Source of the DNA: Deltaproteobacteria bacterium
GTDB lineage: Bacteria; Desulfobacterota; GWC2-55-46; S146-70
Reading direction: 5' to 3'
Assembly (NCBI GenBank): GCA_015492395.1
Contig: WGFD01000148.1
Location: 1-6,129, forward strand
Length of the DNA: 6,129 bases
The notes beneath the pieces are model-generated. The model did not search any database, was not told where the DNA came from, and was given only the letters and a program-made list of their open reading frames with translations. Every line of letters begins with the position of its first letter. Within the stretch, counting starts at the first letter, position 1. The position numbers were made by a program, and so were the translations under genes. Of the stretch, positions 1 to 5,746 are shown piece by piece.

Positions 1-225
1 ATTATACTGCAGGCCGAACCTGCTATTATTAAACCCCCGCTTCGGCAAACGCCTATGCAATGGCATCTGTCCACCTTCAAACCCCCTGCTTATCCTTCCA
101 CCGGTCCTTGACTTCTGCCCCTTATTGCCCCTGCCGGAGGTCTTGCCCAAACCGGACCCTTCACCCCGCCCGACCCTCTTCATTCTCGTATTGGCACCCT
201 TAGGCGCCTTCAGTCCCTCTAACAT
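1..225 (-). CDS. rplO: 50S ribosomal protein L15, partial (N-terminal 75 residues; 3' end beyond window)
   Basis: L15 is a late-assembly protein of the large subunit that binds 23S rRNA through a long basic N-terminal extension. I translated this frame by hand: ATG at 225-223, then 75 open codons to the window edge, so the gene is cut by the window and not broken. The glycine- and arginine-rich start shows the L15 hallmarks [20 protein letters not shown] (20-39), then a basic RTGG stretch and [18 protein letters not shown] (48-65), which align directly with E. coli L15. The C-terminal globular half is missing. The start lies one base after the L30 stop (TGA T ATG), with GGGGAG at 235-230 four bases before it, inside the end of L30, so translation is probably coupled. 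Of its 11 arginines, 8 use AGG or AGA. Identity is nearly certain. Confidence 0.96.
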   Translation of the reverse strand, partial: MLEGLKAPKGANTRMKRVGRGEGSGLGKTSGRGNKGQKSRTGGRISRGFEGGQMPLHRRLPKRGFNNSRFGLQYN

Positions 226-226
226 A

Positions 227-412
227 TCACTCCCCTTCAATCACGACAAGATGTTGAACCTTCCTTATCATACCTCGTACCGCAGGTGTGTTCTTCAACT
301 CAACAGTCCTGTTTAACTTCTTCAATCCCAGCCCGATGAGTGTCTGCTTCTGCTTCTTATTGAAACCTATCCCGCTCTTTCTGGCCGTAACCTTTATCGT
401 AGACTGGCTCAT
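227..412 (-). CDS. rpmD: 50S ribosomal protein L30
   Basis: Small one-domain protein of the 50S subunit that contacts 23S rRNA; found in many but not all bacteria. From the ATG at 412-410 it is 61 residues, the usual bacterial L30 length. [13 protein letters not shown] near the start, [16 protein letters not shown] in the middle and [12 protein letters not shown] toward the end match the E. coli protein block by block. The start is uncertain. A TTG at 421-419 would add three residues (M-I-R), overlap the S5 stop by four bases (TTGA) and sit four bases from AAGGAG (431-426). The ATG lies 13 bases from that site but fits the family alignment, and I prefer it. The gene is followed after one base by L15. 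Identity is very sure, the exact start moderately so. Confidence 0.95.
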   Translation of the reverse strand: MSQSTIKVTARKSGIGFNKKQKQTLIGLGLKKLNRTVELKNTPAVRGMIRKVQHLVVIEGE

Positions 413-417
413 CCTTA

Positions 418-918
418 TCAACTAGCTCCTTCGGTCATTTTGTTTCTCATTGCCGAAAATATCTCCACGTCCCTTAACTGCTTTAGTGCATTCAAGGTCG
501 CCTTCACAACATTATGGGGATTATTGGTTCCGATAGTCTTCGTTAAGATGTTATGGATGCCGGCGTATTCCAAGACCGCCCTTACCACACCGCCGGCTAT
601 GATACCTGTACCGGCAGACGCGGGCTTCAACATCACCCTTCCAGCGCCGAACCGCCCAAGAACTTCATGCATTATTGTGCCGTCATGAACAGGCACCATA
701 AGCAGGTTCTTCCTGGCCTGATCCACAGCCTTTCTGATCGCGCTAGGAACATCATTGGCCTTGCCCAGCCCCACACCAACATGCCCATCTCCATCACCCA
801 CCACAACTATCGAGTTAAAGCTGAAGCGCTTTCCACCTTTCACCACCTTCGCAACCCTGTTTAGGTATATAACCTTGTCTTTAAGCTCCAGACCGTTCGG
901 ATCTATTCTATCCAACAA
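418..918 (-). CDS. rpsE: 30S ribosomal protein S5
   Basis: S5 sits on the solvent side of the 30S subunit near the mRNA entry channel, and affects decoding accuracy and mRNA unwinding. The product is 166 residues, as in E. coli. The N-terminal double-stranded-RNA-binding-like domain spans roughly 11-75, with the loop around [10 protein letters not shown] (25-34) corresponding to the region where spectinomycin-resistance changes occur in other bacteria, followed by [17 protein letters not shown] (38-54). The C-terminal domain contains [19 protein letters not shown] (99-117) and [19 protein letters not shown] (120-138). No ATG fits this frame, so the start must be a TTG: either 918-916, three bases after GGAGG, or the next codon, TTG at 915-913, six bases after it. 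The binding site may lie in an mRNA hairpin (908-940). Thirty bases separate it from L18. Identity is certain; the start could shift by one codon. Confidence 0.96.
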   Translation of the reverse strand: MLDRIDPNGLELKDKVIYLNRVAKVVKGGKRFSFNSIVVVGDGDGHVGVGLGKANDVPSAIRKAVDQARKNLLMVPVHDGTIMHEVLGRFGAGRVMLKPASAGTGIIAGGVVRAVLEYAGIHNILTKTIGTNNPHNVVKATLNALKQLRDVEIFSAMRNKMTEGAS

Positions 919-940
919 TAACCTCCATTTCAGTTGATAG
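908..940 (-). promoter_or_regulatory. Candidate mRNA hairpin enclosing the S5 ribosome binding site
   Basis: On the minus strand CTATCAAC (940-933) can pair with GTTGGATAG (916-908), giving eight Watson-Crick pairs with one bulged G. The 16-base loop holds the GGAGG. The 3' arm covers the last base of the first TTG and all of the second. Base pairing was read by eye; no folding energy was computed, and regulation is inference. Confidence 0.35.
922..926 (-). promoter_or_regulatory. Shine-Dalgarno site of rpsE (S5), deciding a TTG start
   Basis: GGAGG on the minus strand precedes two tandem TTG codons (918-916 and 915-913), with spacings of 3 and 6 bases. Nearby ATG triplets at 928 and 946 are out of frame with S5, so this site supports a TTG start. 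The second TTG has the more usual spacing. Confidence 0.8.
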
Positions 941-948
941 TGCCATAA

Positions 949-1320
949 CTAAAAGATGAGCCCAGCCTCTCTCGCACCGTCCGCAAGCGCCTTTACCCTG
1001 CCGTGGTATAAAAAACCGTTTTTATCGAATACCACCTCTTTTATCCCCTCTTTCAAGGCCATCTCCCCCAAAAGCACCCCGACCTTCTTCGAGATATCCT
1101 CCTTTCCGGGAGAGGCATCACCTTTTAAACCCTTGCTCAAGGTGGATACCCCGATCAGGGTCTTACCTGTTAACGGATCTACGATCTGAGAGTAGATATG
1201 CCTGTTACTCCTGTATACAACAAGCCTGGGCCTTTCTGGGGTGGACCTGAGTTTCTTCTTGACTCTGGCCCGCCTCTTTAATATACCAAGGCTCTTCTTT
1301 CTGAGTCTATCCATCGTCAT
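949..1320 (-). CDS. rplR: 50S ribosomal protein L18
   Basis: L18 binds 5S rRNA together with L5 and helps mount it in the central protuberance of the 50S subunit. The product is 123 residues (E. coli has 117). The basic N-terminal arm contains KKSLGILKRRARVKKKLR (8-25). The core shows PRLVVYRSNRHIYSQIVD (31-48) and GVSTLSK (57-63), and the C-terminus has FDKNGFLYHGRVKALADGAR (98-117), all standard L18 blocks. Its ATG overlaps the L6 stop in an ATGA arrangement (1317-1320), implying coupled translation. A second in-frame ATG two codons later (1314-1312) would give a 121-residue protein and a better spacing (9 bases rather than 3) from GGGAG at 1328-1324, so the true start may be that one. The stop is TAG. 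Confidence 0.96.
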   Translation of the reverse strand: MTMDRLRKKSLGILKRRARVKKKLRSTPERPRLVVYRSNRHIYSQIVDPLTGKTLIGVSTLSKGLKGDASPGKEDISKKVGVLLGEMALKEGIKEVVFDKNGFLYHGRVKALADGAREAGLIF

Positions 1321-1856
1321 TTACTCCCGGCCTTACCGGCCTTCCTCTTCACCACCTCACCACTGTACCTGATGCCCTTCCCCTTATACGGCTCCGGCTT
1401 CCTGTAAGACCTTATCTTTGCAGCGACCTCACCGACAAGTTGCTTATCCGCGCCTTCAACGGTAATTGAGGTTTGCTTATCAACGCTTACCTTTATTCCC
1501 TCCGGCACTTTATAGCTTACCGGATGGGAAAAACCAAGACTCATCTTAAGCACAGTACCATCGGCCTCGGCCTTGTAACCCACACCAACTATCTCCAGCT
1601 TCTTCTGAAATCCCTCACTGACCCCATGCACCATGTTGGCAAGGAGCGAGCGTGTCAGCCCATGAAGACTCCGCCCCTTTTTGTCATCGCAAACCTTATC
1701 GACCTCTATTTCCCGGTCCTTAAAAGCCACCTTCACTCCCTTGGCGATAGTCTGTGACAGGGTTGCCTTAGGCCCTTCAACCTTTAAGGTGTTTCCTTCA
1801 AGCACTACCTTCACATTGGCCGGTATGGTTATAGGTTTCTTGCCAATCCTCGACAT
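1317..1856 (-). CDS. rplF: 50S ribosomal protein L6
   Basis: L6 binds 23S rRNA near the sarcin-ricin loop and the factor-binding site of the large subunit. The product is 179 residues, close to the usual 177-180. It has the two duplicated alpha/beta domains of the family: domain 1 opens with MSRIGKKPITIP and includes LKVEGPKATLS (24-34), and domain 2 starts around 85 with KKLEIVGVGYKAE (85-97). The C-terminal L6 signature PEPYKGKGIRY is at 154-164. The start is supported by AGGAG (1869-1865) eight bases upstream and by the conserved N-terminus. It lies 24 bases after S8 and overlaps L18 by four bases. Nothing unusual is seen. Confidence 0.97.
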   Translation of the reverse strand: MSRIGKKPITIPANVKVVLEGNTLKVEGPKATLSQTIAKGVKVAFKDREIEVDKVCDDKKGRSLHGLTRSLLANMVHGVSEGFQKKLEIVGVGYKAEADGTVLKMSLGFSHPVSYKVPEGIKVSVDKQTSITVEGADKQLVGEVAAKIRSYRKPEPYKGKGIRYSGEVVKRKAGKAGSK

Positions 1857-1880
1857 CTATAAATCTCCTAAGTAATTTTC

Positions 1881-2279
1881 TCAGTATATAGTGCAAAGTA
1901 CCTCGCCGCCGATCCCAAGTTCCGCAGCCTTTTTCCCCGTCATAACCCCCTGTGACGTCGACAGAACAGCAACTCCAATACCGTTGAGTACCTTTGGTAT
2001 CTCGTCTTTCCCAACATACACCCTGCAACCTGGCTTACTCACCCTCTTGATGTTGGATATAACCCCTACCCTGTCACCGGTGTATTCAAGTTTGACAATG
2101 AGTATACCCTGCTTATTGTCCTTCTTGGACTCGAAGTCCTTGATAAAATGCTCCGCCTTCAATATCTGTAACACCTCCGCCTTCAGTTTCGATGCAGGCA
2201 TTACAAGTTTTTGGTGTTTTGCTTTCATTGCATTACGGATTCTTGTCAACATATCCGCAATAGGATCTGTCATTGCCAT
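1881..2279 (-). CDS. rpsH: 30S ribosomal protein S8
   Basis: S8 is a primary binder of the 16S rRNA central domain. In E. coli it is also the translational repressor of the spc operon, acting on the mRNA near the L5 start. The product is 132 residues (E. coli 130). The N-terminal domain opens with MAMTDPIADMLTRIRNA, then MPASKLK (27-33). The C-terminal domain has RVSKPGCRVY (79-88) and the RNA-binding signature STSQGVMT (107-114). AAGGAG (2294-2289) lies nine bases before the ATG, but it falls within a possible hairpin (2289-2308). A second ATG at codon 3 is less likely, because the first matches homologs. S8 lies 34 bases after S14 and 24 before L6. Whether this S8 also regulates its operon cannot be read from the sequence. 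Confidence 0.97.
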   Translation of the reverse strand: MAMTDPIADMLTRIRNAMKAKHQKLVMPASKLKAEVLQILKAEHFIKDFESKKDNKQGILIVKLEYTGDRVGVISNIKRVSKPGCRVYVGKDEIPKVLNGIGVAVLSTSQGVMTGKKAAELGIGGEVLCTIY

Positions 2280-2288
2280 CTCTATAAG

Positions 2289-2308
2289 CTCCTTAACATT
2301 GTTAGGAA
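2289..2308 (-). promoter_or_regulatory. Candidate hairpin sequestering the S8 Shine-Dalgarno site
   Basis: In the S14-S8 spacer, TTCCTAAC (2308-2301) can pair with GTTAAGGAG (2297-2289) around a three-base AAT loop, with one bulged A. That gives seven Watson-Crick pairs plus one terminal G-U. The 3' arm contains the whole AAGGAG ribosome binding site of S8. The complementarity is visible in the sequence; any regulatory role is inferred. Confidence 0.4.
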
Positions 2309-2313
2309 TTCAT

Positions 2314-2499
2314 CTACCAACTGGATTTGATGACACCCGGAATCTCACCCTTTAAAGCCATAGTTCTCAAACACAGCCTGCAGAGATTGAATTTTCTATA
2401 ATATCCCCTGCTCCTCCCGCAGACAGGGCACCTGTTATACTCCCGTACTTTGAACTTTTTCTTCTTTTGCGCCTTTTCTATGAGAGACTTTTTTGCCAC
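2314..2499 (-). CDS. rpsN: 30S ribosomal protein S14, zinc-binding (type Z)
   Basis: S14 helps assemble the head of the 30S subunit, next to S3, S10 and S19. At 61 residues it is the short zinc form (also called rpsZ), not the roughly 100-residue cysteine-free form of E. coli. The four zinc ligands are intact: C24 and C27 (CPVC), C40 and C43 (CRLC), spaced CxxC-x12-CxxC. The C-terminus [15 protein letters not shown] is typical of the family. The start codon is GTG (2499-2497), set by GGAGG at 2508-2504 only four bases upstream and by the conserved [10 protein letters not shown] beginning. It follows L5 after the longest spacer in the window, 38 bases, and ends in TAG. Zinc dependence is known for this family; the organism may hold a zinc-free paralog elsewhere. 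Confidence 0.97.
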   Translation of the reverse strand: MAKKSLIEKAQKKKKFKVREYNRCPVCGRSRGYYRKFNLCRLCLRTMALKGEIPGVIKSSW

Positions 2500-2537
2500 A
2501 CAACCTCCAACATTTACACTTAAGGTTAGCCAGTGAA

Positions 2538-3080
2538 TTAAGCTTTTCTAAATGGTACTCCCATCTTGGCAAGGAGTATCCTTGCTTCTTTGTCCGTTCT
2601 CGCAGTCGTCACAATGGTTATATTCATTCCACGTATCTTATCGATCTTATCATAATCTATCTCGGGAAATATGATCTGCTCCCTTATTCCAAGGGTGTAG
2701 TTCCCTCTGCCGTCAAAGGCCCTAGGTGAAATGCCCCTGAAGTCCCTGATCCTCGGCAGGCTGAAGTTGACAAGCCTGTCAAAGAACTCGTACATCCTCT
2801 CACCCCGTAAAGTCACCTTGCACCCGATGGGCATACCCGCTCTGAGCTTGAACGATGCTATTGACTTCTTGGACCTCCTTAGCACCGGCCTCTGCCCCGC
2901 CACACTGGCAAGGTCTTCCACGGCCCTGTCCAAGGATTTCACGTCATGGACAGCCTCTCCCACCCCCATATTAATAACTATCTTCTCCAACTTGGGCACC
3001 TGCATGACATTACCATAATTGAGCTCCTTAATCATGGCAGGGACTACATCCTTCTTATAGAGATCCTTCAATCTTGACAT
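2538..3080 (-). CDS. rplE: 50S ribosomal protein L5
   Basis: L5 binds 5S rRNA in the central protuberance, contacts the P-site tRNA and forms a bridge to the small subunit. The product is 180 residues, as usual (E. coli 179). Conserved blocks are [10 protein letters not shown] (7-16), [20 protein letters not shown] (24-43), the L5 signature region; [19 protein letters not shown] (62-80); [12 protein letters not shown] (82-93); DFRGI near 113; and the C-terminal [19 protein letters not shown] (152-170). Its ATG shares one base with the L24 stop (TAATG). The nearest strong purine site, GGGGAGGT (3100-3093), is about 12 bases upstream inside L24, so initiation may depend mostly on coupling to L24. 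In E. coli this start region carries the S8 repressor site; by eye I could not recognise such a structure here. Confidence 0.97.
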   Translation of the reverse strand: MSRLKDLYKKDVVPAMIKELNYGNVMQVPKLEKIVINMGVGEAVHDVKSLDRAVEDLASVAGQRPVLRRSKKSIASFKLRAGMPIGCKVTLRGERMYEFFDRLVNFSLPRIRDFRGISPRAFDGRGNYTLGIREQIIFPEIDYDKIDKIRGMNITIVTTARTDKEARILLAKMGVPFRKA

Positions 3081-3448
3081 TACTTATCCATGACCTCCCC
3101 GCACTTCTTACAAAATCTCACCTTTTTACCATCTTCCAGGGACTTCCTGCCTATCCTCACGGGCCCTTTACATTTACCGCAGATAAGCATCACATTGGAG
3201 ATCGAGATGGGCACCTCTATATCTATAATGCCACCCTGCCTGTGCTGCGATGAAGGTCGCATGTGTTTTTTGATAATATTGAGTCCCTCAACCAAAACCT
3301 TGCCGGTCTTAGGAATGACCCTGGCAACCTTTCCTGTCTTTCCCTTTTCCTTACCCGTTGTTATTACAACCTGGTCGTCCTTACGTATCTTGAACCTGCC
3401 GTCCTGCCGCCGTACCCGCAACCCCTTCTTCATTGGAGCGAAGACCAT
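3080..3448 (-). CDS. rplX: 50S ribosomal protein L24 with C-terminal zinc ribbon
   Basis: L24 starts assembly of the 50S subunit by binding the 5' region of 23S rRNA and sits at the peptide exit. The KOW domain spans roughly 23-55 ([20 protein letters not shown], then [12 protein letters not shown]). The C-terminal part has two CxxC pairs, C90/C93 and C113/C116, forming a probable zinc ribbon, as in many bacterial L24 proteins but not in E. coli. It is 122 residues, longer than the usual 102-110, because about 15 basic residues ([15 protein letters not shown]) precede the domain. The ATG at 3448 is set by AGGAGG (3465-3460), which overlaps the L14 stop; spacing is 11 bases, rather long. The next ATG, at codon 6, would lie farther still from that site. 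It overlaps L5 by one base. Confidence 0.96.
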   Translation of the reverse strand: MVFAPMKKGLRVRRQDGRFKIRKDDQVVITTGKEKGKTGKVARVIPKTGKVLVEGLNIIKKHMRPSSQHRQGGIIDIEVPISISNVMLICGKCKGPVRIGRKSLEDGKKVRFCKKCGEVMDK

Positions 3449-3459
3449 CTTATATTAAA

Positions 3460-3465
3460 CCTCCT
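3460..3465 (-). promoter_or_regulatory. Shine-Dalgarno site of rplX (L24)
   Basis: AGGAGG on the minus strand begins inside the TAG stop of L14 and lies 11 bases before the L24 ATG. An in-frame TAA at 3457-3455 excludes any earlier start, so this site supports the long N-terminus of L24 in spite of the wide spacing. Confidence 0.75.
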
Positions 3466-3832
3466 AAAGTACTTCCGGTGCCAGAGAGATTATTTTAACG
3501 AACCTTTTTGCTCTCAATTCCCTCGCCACAGAACCAAACACCCTGGTCCCTATGGGCTCGTTATCCTTATTGATTAGAACTGCGGAGTTCTCGTCGAACT
3601 TGATGTATGTGCCGTCCTTCCTCTTCACTTCCTTCTTCGTCCTGACAACTACAGCCCTGACGACATCACCCTTCTTCACCTTGGAGTTCGGCTGCGCATC
3701 CTTCACACTGGCGACAATAACATCACCTATGGTCGCAAACCTCTTATTGGATGCGCCTATAACCTTAATACACGCAACCTTCTTTGCCCCGGTGTTATCC
3801 GCAACTGTCAAGACACTTCGCATCTGTATCAT
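3464..3832 (-). CDS. rplN: 50S ribosomal protein L14
   Basis: L14 lies on the interface side of the 50S subunit, contacts 16S rRNA in an intersubunit bridge and is the docking site of the silencing factor RsfS. The product is 122 residues, the family norm. It is a beta-barrel protein with the conserved opening [29 protein letters not shown] (37-47), [15 protein letters not shown] (53-67), [10 protein letters not shown] (91-100) and the C-terminus [10 protein letters not shown]. The residues corresponding to the RsfS interface in E. coli (T96, R97, K113 here) are kept. Its ATG shares one base with the S17 stop (TGATG). In E. coli L14 opens the separate spc operon, but no room for a promoter exists between S17 and L14 here, so the S10 and spc blocks are probably co-transcribed. 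Confidence 0.98.
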   Translation of the reverse strand: MIQMRSVLTVADNTGAKKVACIKVIGASNKRFATIGDVIVASVKDAQPNSKVKKGDVVRAVVVRTKKEVKRKDGTYIKFDENSAVLINKDNEPIGTRVFGSVARELRAKRFVKIISLAPEVL

Positions 3833-4089
3833 CAGGCCTTCTCCAATACCTTACTTACACGCCACCTCTTCGTCCTGCTTATCGGACACGACTCTATCAT
3901 AAGCACTTTATCACCTACTGTGCACTCCTTCCTTTCATCGTGGGCCAAATACTTAACATGCCGTCGCATATACTTACCGTATCTGGGGTGTTTGACGATA
4001 TGTTCCACTCTAACCACAACGGTCTTATTCATACCACCCCTTATAACACTCCCAATAAGATTCTTCTTTTTGCCTCGCGACTCGGCCAT
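3832..4089 (-). CDS. rpsQ: 30S ribosomal protein S17
   Basis: S17 is an early-assembling OB-fold protein that binds the 5' and central domains of 16S rRNA. From the ATG at 4089-4087 it is 85 residues, as usual (E. coli 84). Blocks are [17 protein letters not shown] (13-29), [12 protein letters not shown] (32-43), [11 protein letters not shown] (50-60) and the signature [18 protein letters not shown] (59-76). At residue 68 the signature normally has Arg or Lys before Pro, but here there is Cys (codon TGT at 3888-3886). I chose the ATG over an in-frame TTG at 4110 because it gives the family length and lies nine bases after a purine-rich AAGGGGG (4105-4099). It is four bases after L29 and overlaps L14 by one base. 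Confidence 0.96.
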   Translation of the reverse strand: MAESRGKKKNLIGSVIRGGMNKTVVVRVEHIVKHPRYGKYMRRHVKYLAHDERKECTVGDKVLMIESCPISRTKRWRVSKVLEKA

Positions 4090-4093
4090 CGAA

Positions 4094-4294
4094 TCAAGCC
4101 CCCTTCTCAAGTTCTCTCTCTTTAGTAACGGTTATCACCCTAGCCACCTCTCTCCTCAATAGCTTGAGTCTCATAGGATTTTCCAAGTGTCCTATAGCGT
4201 ACTGCATTTCAATGTTGAACAACTCCTTGCGGAGTTCCCTTTCCCTGGACTTCAGCTCATCCACGCTCATATCCCTTATTCCGGAACTCTTCAT
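4094..4294 (-). CDS. rpmC: 50S ribosomal protein L29
   Basis: L29 is a small helical protein near the peptide exit, beside L23, where it helps form the docking area for signal recognition particle and trigger factor. At 66 residues it has the normal size. It is largely two helices: [20 protein letters not shown] (9-28) and [20 protein letters not shown] (41-60), with the L29 signature around LLRREVARV (45-53). The ATG overlaps the L16 stop in an ATGA arrangement (4291-4294). Upstream purines (GGAAGGGAAGAG) are only a weak ribosome binding site, so translation likely depends on coupling to L16. The stop is TGA, four bases before the S17 ATG. Confidence 0.96.
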   Translation of the reverse strand: MKSSGIRDMSVDELKSRERELRKELFNIEMQYAIGHLENPMRLKLLRREVARVITVTKERELEKGA

Positions 4295-4704
4295 GTCTCT
4301 TCCCTTCCGATAAATCTAGTCGGTATGGACAGTTTATGGGAGGCAAGCCTGAAGGCCTCTTTCGCAACATCGGGCTCGACACCCTCCATCTCGAACAGCA
4401 CCCTTCCGGGCTTAACAACCGCCACCCACTCCTCAGGTGCGCCCTTTCCACTGCCCATCCTGGTCTCCGCAGGCTTCTTGGTTACGGGCTTGTCCGGAAA
4501 CACCCTTATCCATATCTTTCCACCTCTCTTGATATGCCTGGTCATCGCAATACGGCCGGCCTCTATCTCCCTCGCAGTTAGCCAGCCACACTCCATGGCC
4601 TGCAGGCCATAATCACCAAAACTCAGTTCTACCCCCCGCTTCGCCACTCCTCTTCTCTTTCCTCTGTGCTGTTTTCTGAACTTTATCTTTTTCGGCATCA
4701 ACAT
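4291..4704 (-). CDS. rplP: 50S ribosomal protein L16
   Basis: L16 is a late-assembly protein near the A-site tRNA elbow and the peptidyl transferase centre, important for tRNA accommodation. The product is 137 residues (E. coli 136). The start [15 protein letters not shown] matches MLQPKRTKFRK of E. coli, fixing the first ATG over the one at codon 3. Other blocks are [20 protein letters not shown] (28-47), [20 protein letters not shown] (53-72), [12 protein letters not shown] (77-88) and VLFEMEGV (102-109). R82 corresponds to E. coli R81, the arginine hydroxylated by YcfD/RoxA in that species; whether it is modified here is unknown. Only two bases separate it from the S3 stop, and its AGGAG (4719-4715) lies inside the end of S3. 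It overlaps L29 by four bases. Confidence 0.97.
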   Translation of the reverse strand: MLMPKKIKFRKQHRGKRRGVAKRGVELSFGDYGLQAMECGWLTAREIEAGRIAMTRHIKRGGKIWIRVFPDKPVTKKPAETRMGSGKGAPEEWVAVVKPGRVLFEMEGVEPDVAKEAFRLASHKLSIPTRFIGREET

Positions 4705-4706
4705 AG

Positions 4707-5375
4707 TTATTTTACTCCTGCAGCCGGACCTCTTGTTCCCCCATTCTCACCGGCGAGCAAGTCCCCCCTGTATATCCAAACCTTCACTCCGATAATCCCG
4801 TATGTGGTCTTTGACTCTGCAAATCCATAGTCTATATCCGCCCGCAAGGTATGGAGCGGGACCCTGCCTTCCCTGTACCACTCCTTTCTTGCTATCTCCG
4901 CACCACCAAGCCTGCCGGAAACCATGATCTTGATCCCTTTGGCTCCCATGCGCCGCGCAGTGACTACAGCCTTCTTCATGGCCCTTCTGAAGGCAACTCT
5001 TCTCTCTATCTGCATCGCCACATTCTCACCGACCAACTGCGCAGTAAGATCAGGCTTTCTGACTTCAACGATATCTGCCTCGACGCTCTTGCCTGTAAGG
5101 TTTGTCAGCTGGACCTTCAGCATGTCGATCTCCGCACCCTTCTTGCCGATGACTATTCCAGGTCTCGCCGTATGAATGATCACCCTGACATCATTGGCCG
5201 TCCTCTCGATATCGATACCGGCGACACCGGCGTGGTAAAGCCTCTCCTTTATGAACTTTCTGATCTTCAGATCTTCATGAAGGTACGTTGAGTACTCCTT
5301 CCCGCCATACCACCTCGAGCTCCAATCTTTATAGATACCCAGCCTGAAACCTATTGGATGAACCTTTTGACCCAA
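4707..5375 (-). CDS. rpsC: 30S ribosomal protein S3
   Basis: S3 sits in the 30S head at the mRNA entry tunnel and, with S4 and S5, contributes to ribosomal mRNA unwinding. The product is 222 residues, within the bacterial range (E. coli 233). The N-terminal domain opens with [22 protein letters not shown] type 2 domain follows, with [14 protein letters not shown] (71-84) and its GxxG loop GKKG at 77-80. The C-terminal domain has [13 protein letters not shown] (125-137), matching the region of the E. coli helicase residues R131, R132 and K135, then [20 protein letters not shown] (144-163). The start is TTG (5375-5373), set by the strong AAAGGAGGT just upstream and the conserved second residue. 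A run of six T (5379-5374) runs into the start codon. It is 12 bases after L22 and two before L16. Confidence 0.97.
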   Translation of the reverse strand: MGQKVHPIGFRLGIYKDWSSRWYGGKEYSTYLHEDLKIRKFIKERLYHAGVAGIDIERTANDVRVIIHTARPGIVIGKKGAEIDMLKVQLTNLTGKSVEADIVEVRKPDLTAQLVGENVAMQIERRVAFRRAMKKAVVTARRMGAKGIKIMVSGRLGGAEIARKEWYREGRVPLHTLRADIDYGFAESKTTYGIIGVKVWIYRGDLLAGENGGTRGPAAGVK

Positions 5376-5381
5376 AAAATA

Positions 5382-5387
5382 CCTCCT
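5382..5387 (-). promoter_or_regulatory. Shine-Dalgarno site of rpsC (S3), deciding a TTG start
   Basis: AGGAGG directly follows the TAA stop of L22 and is part of a longer AAAGGAGGT match to the anti-Shine-Dalgarno sequence. It lies six bases before TTG at 5375. No ATG or GTG is available in the frame between this site and the conserved GQKVHP sequence, so S3 begins with TTG. Confidence 0.85.
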
Positions 5388-5720
5388 TTATCTCTCGTCC
5401 AAGACGATGGTAATGTGGCTTGACCGTTTTTTAATTATATTAGCCCTACCCATGGCCCTTGCATGCATGCGTTTCAGTGCCGGTCCCTGATCGACAAACA
5501 CCTCCTTTACGTAAAGACTGTCGACATCCATCTTCTTTGTATTCTCGGCATTGGCCAGCGCGCTCCTCAACACCTTGGAGACTATCCTGGCCGCTGCCTT
5601 CTTCGTGAACTGCAGAACAGACAATGCCTCGTCGACGCCCTTCCCTCTGATAAGGTCAACAACAAGCCTGGCCTTTTGGGGACTTACCATAACATGCTTC
5701 GCAATCGCTCTTGCTTCCAT
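5388..5720 (-). CDS. rplV: 50S ribosomal protein L22
   Basis: L22 contacts all domains of 23S rRNA and sends a long beta-hairpin into the peptide exit tunnel, where, with L4, it lines the constriction; changes in this loop give macrolide resistance in other bacteria. The product is 110 residues, as in E. coli. Conserved blocks are [16 protein letters not shown] (12-27), [13 protein letters not shown] (51-63) and the tunnel hairpin region [20 protein letters not shown] (79-98), which looks intact with no insertion or deletion. GAGG (5730-5727) lies six bases before the ATG. It is 26 bases after S19, and its TAA stop adjoins the S3 ribosome binding site. Confidence 0.97.
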   Translation of the reverse strand: MEARAIAKHVMVSPQKARLVVDLIRGKGVDEALSVLQFTKKAAARIVSKVLRSALANAENTKKMDVDSLYVKEVFVDQGPALKRMHARAMGRANIIKKRSSHITIVLDER

Positions 5721-5746
5721 TCAACGCCTCACTTTAGTGTTACTCT

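Noticed and set aside
413..421. Longer L30 beginning at TTG 421, overlapping the S5 stop
   Set aside because: The ATG at 412 gives the family length and alignment. The TTG has the better Shine-Dalgarno spacing, so this is a preference and is not settled.
1891..2355. Plus-strand open frame of 154 codons opposite S8, with similar long plus-strand frames at 4187-4612 and 4851-5291
   Set aside because: They lie antisense to well-conserved ribosomal protein genes, have no recognisable family, and their composition follows the complementary codons. They are shadows of the real genes.
3040..3120. An E. coli-like S8 repressor helix around the L5 start
   Set aside because: I looked for a bulged helix resembling the 16S S8 site across the L24-L5 junction and found no convincing pairing by eye. 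A covariance-model search would be needed to exclude it.
4090..4110. Longer S17 beginning at TTG 4110, adding seven residues
   Set aside because: It would overlap L29, exceed the usual family length and bypass an ATG at 4089 with a purine-rich site at a workable distance.
5374..5379. Run of six T on the minus strand as a possible terminator tail
   Set aside because: No GC-rich hairpin precedes it; the bases before it are the L22 stop and the S3 Shine-Dalgarno site. It is simply the spacer before the TTG start.
5721..5746. CACT/AGTG complementarity in the S19-L22 spacer as a hairpin
   Set aside because: Only three to four pairs can form around a very small loop, which is too weak to report as structure.
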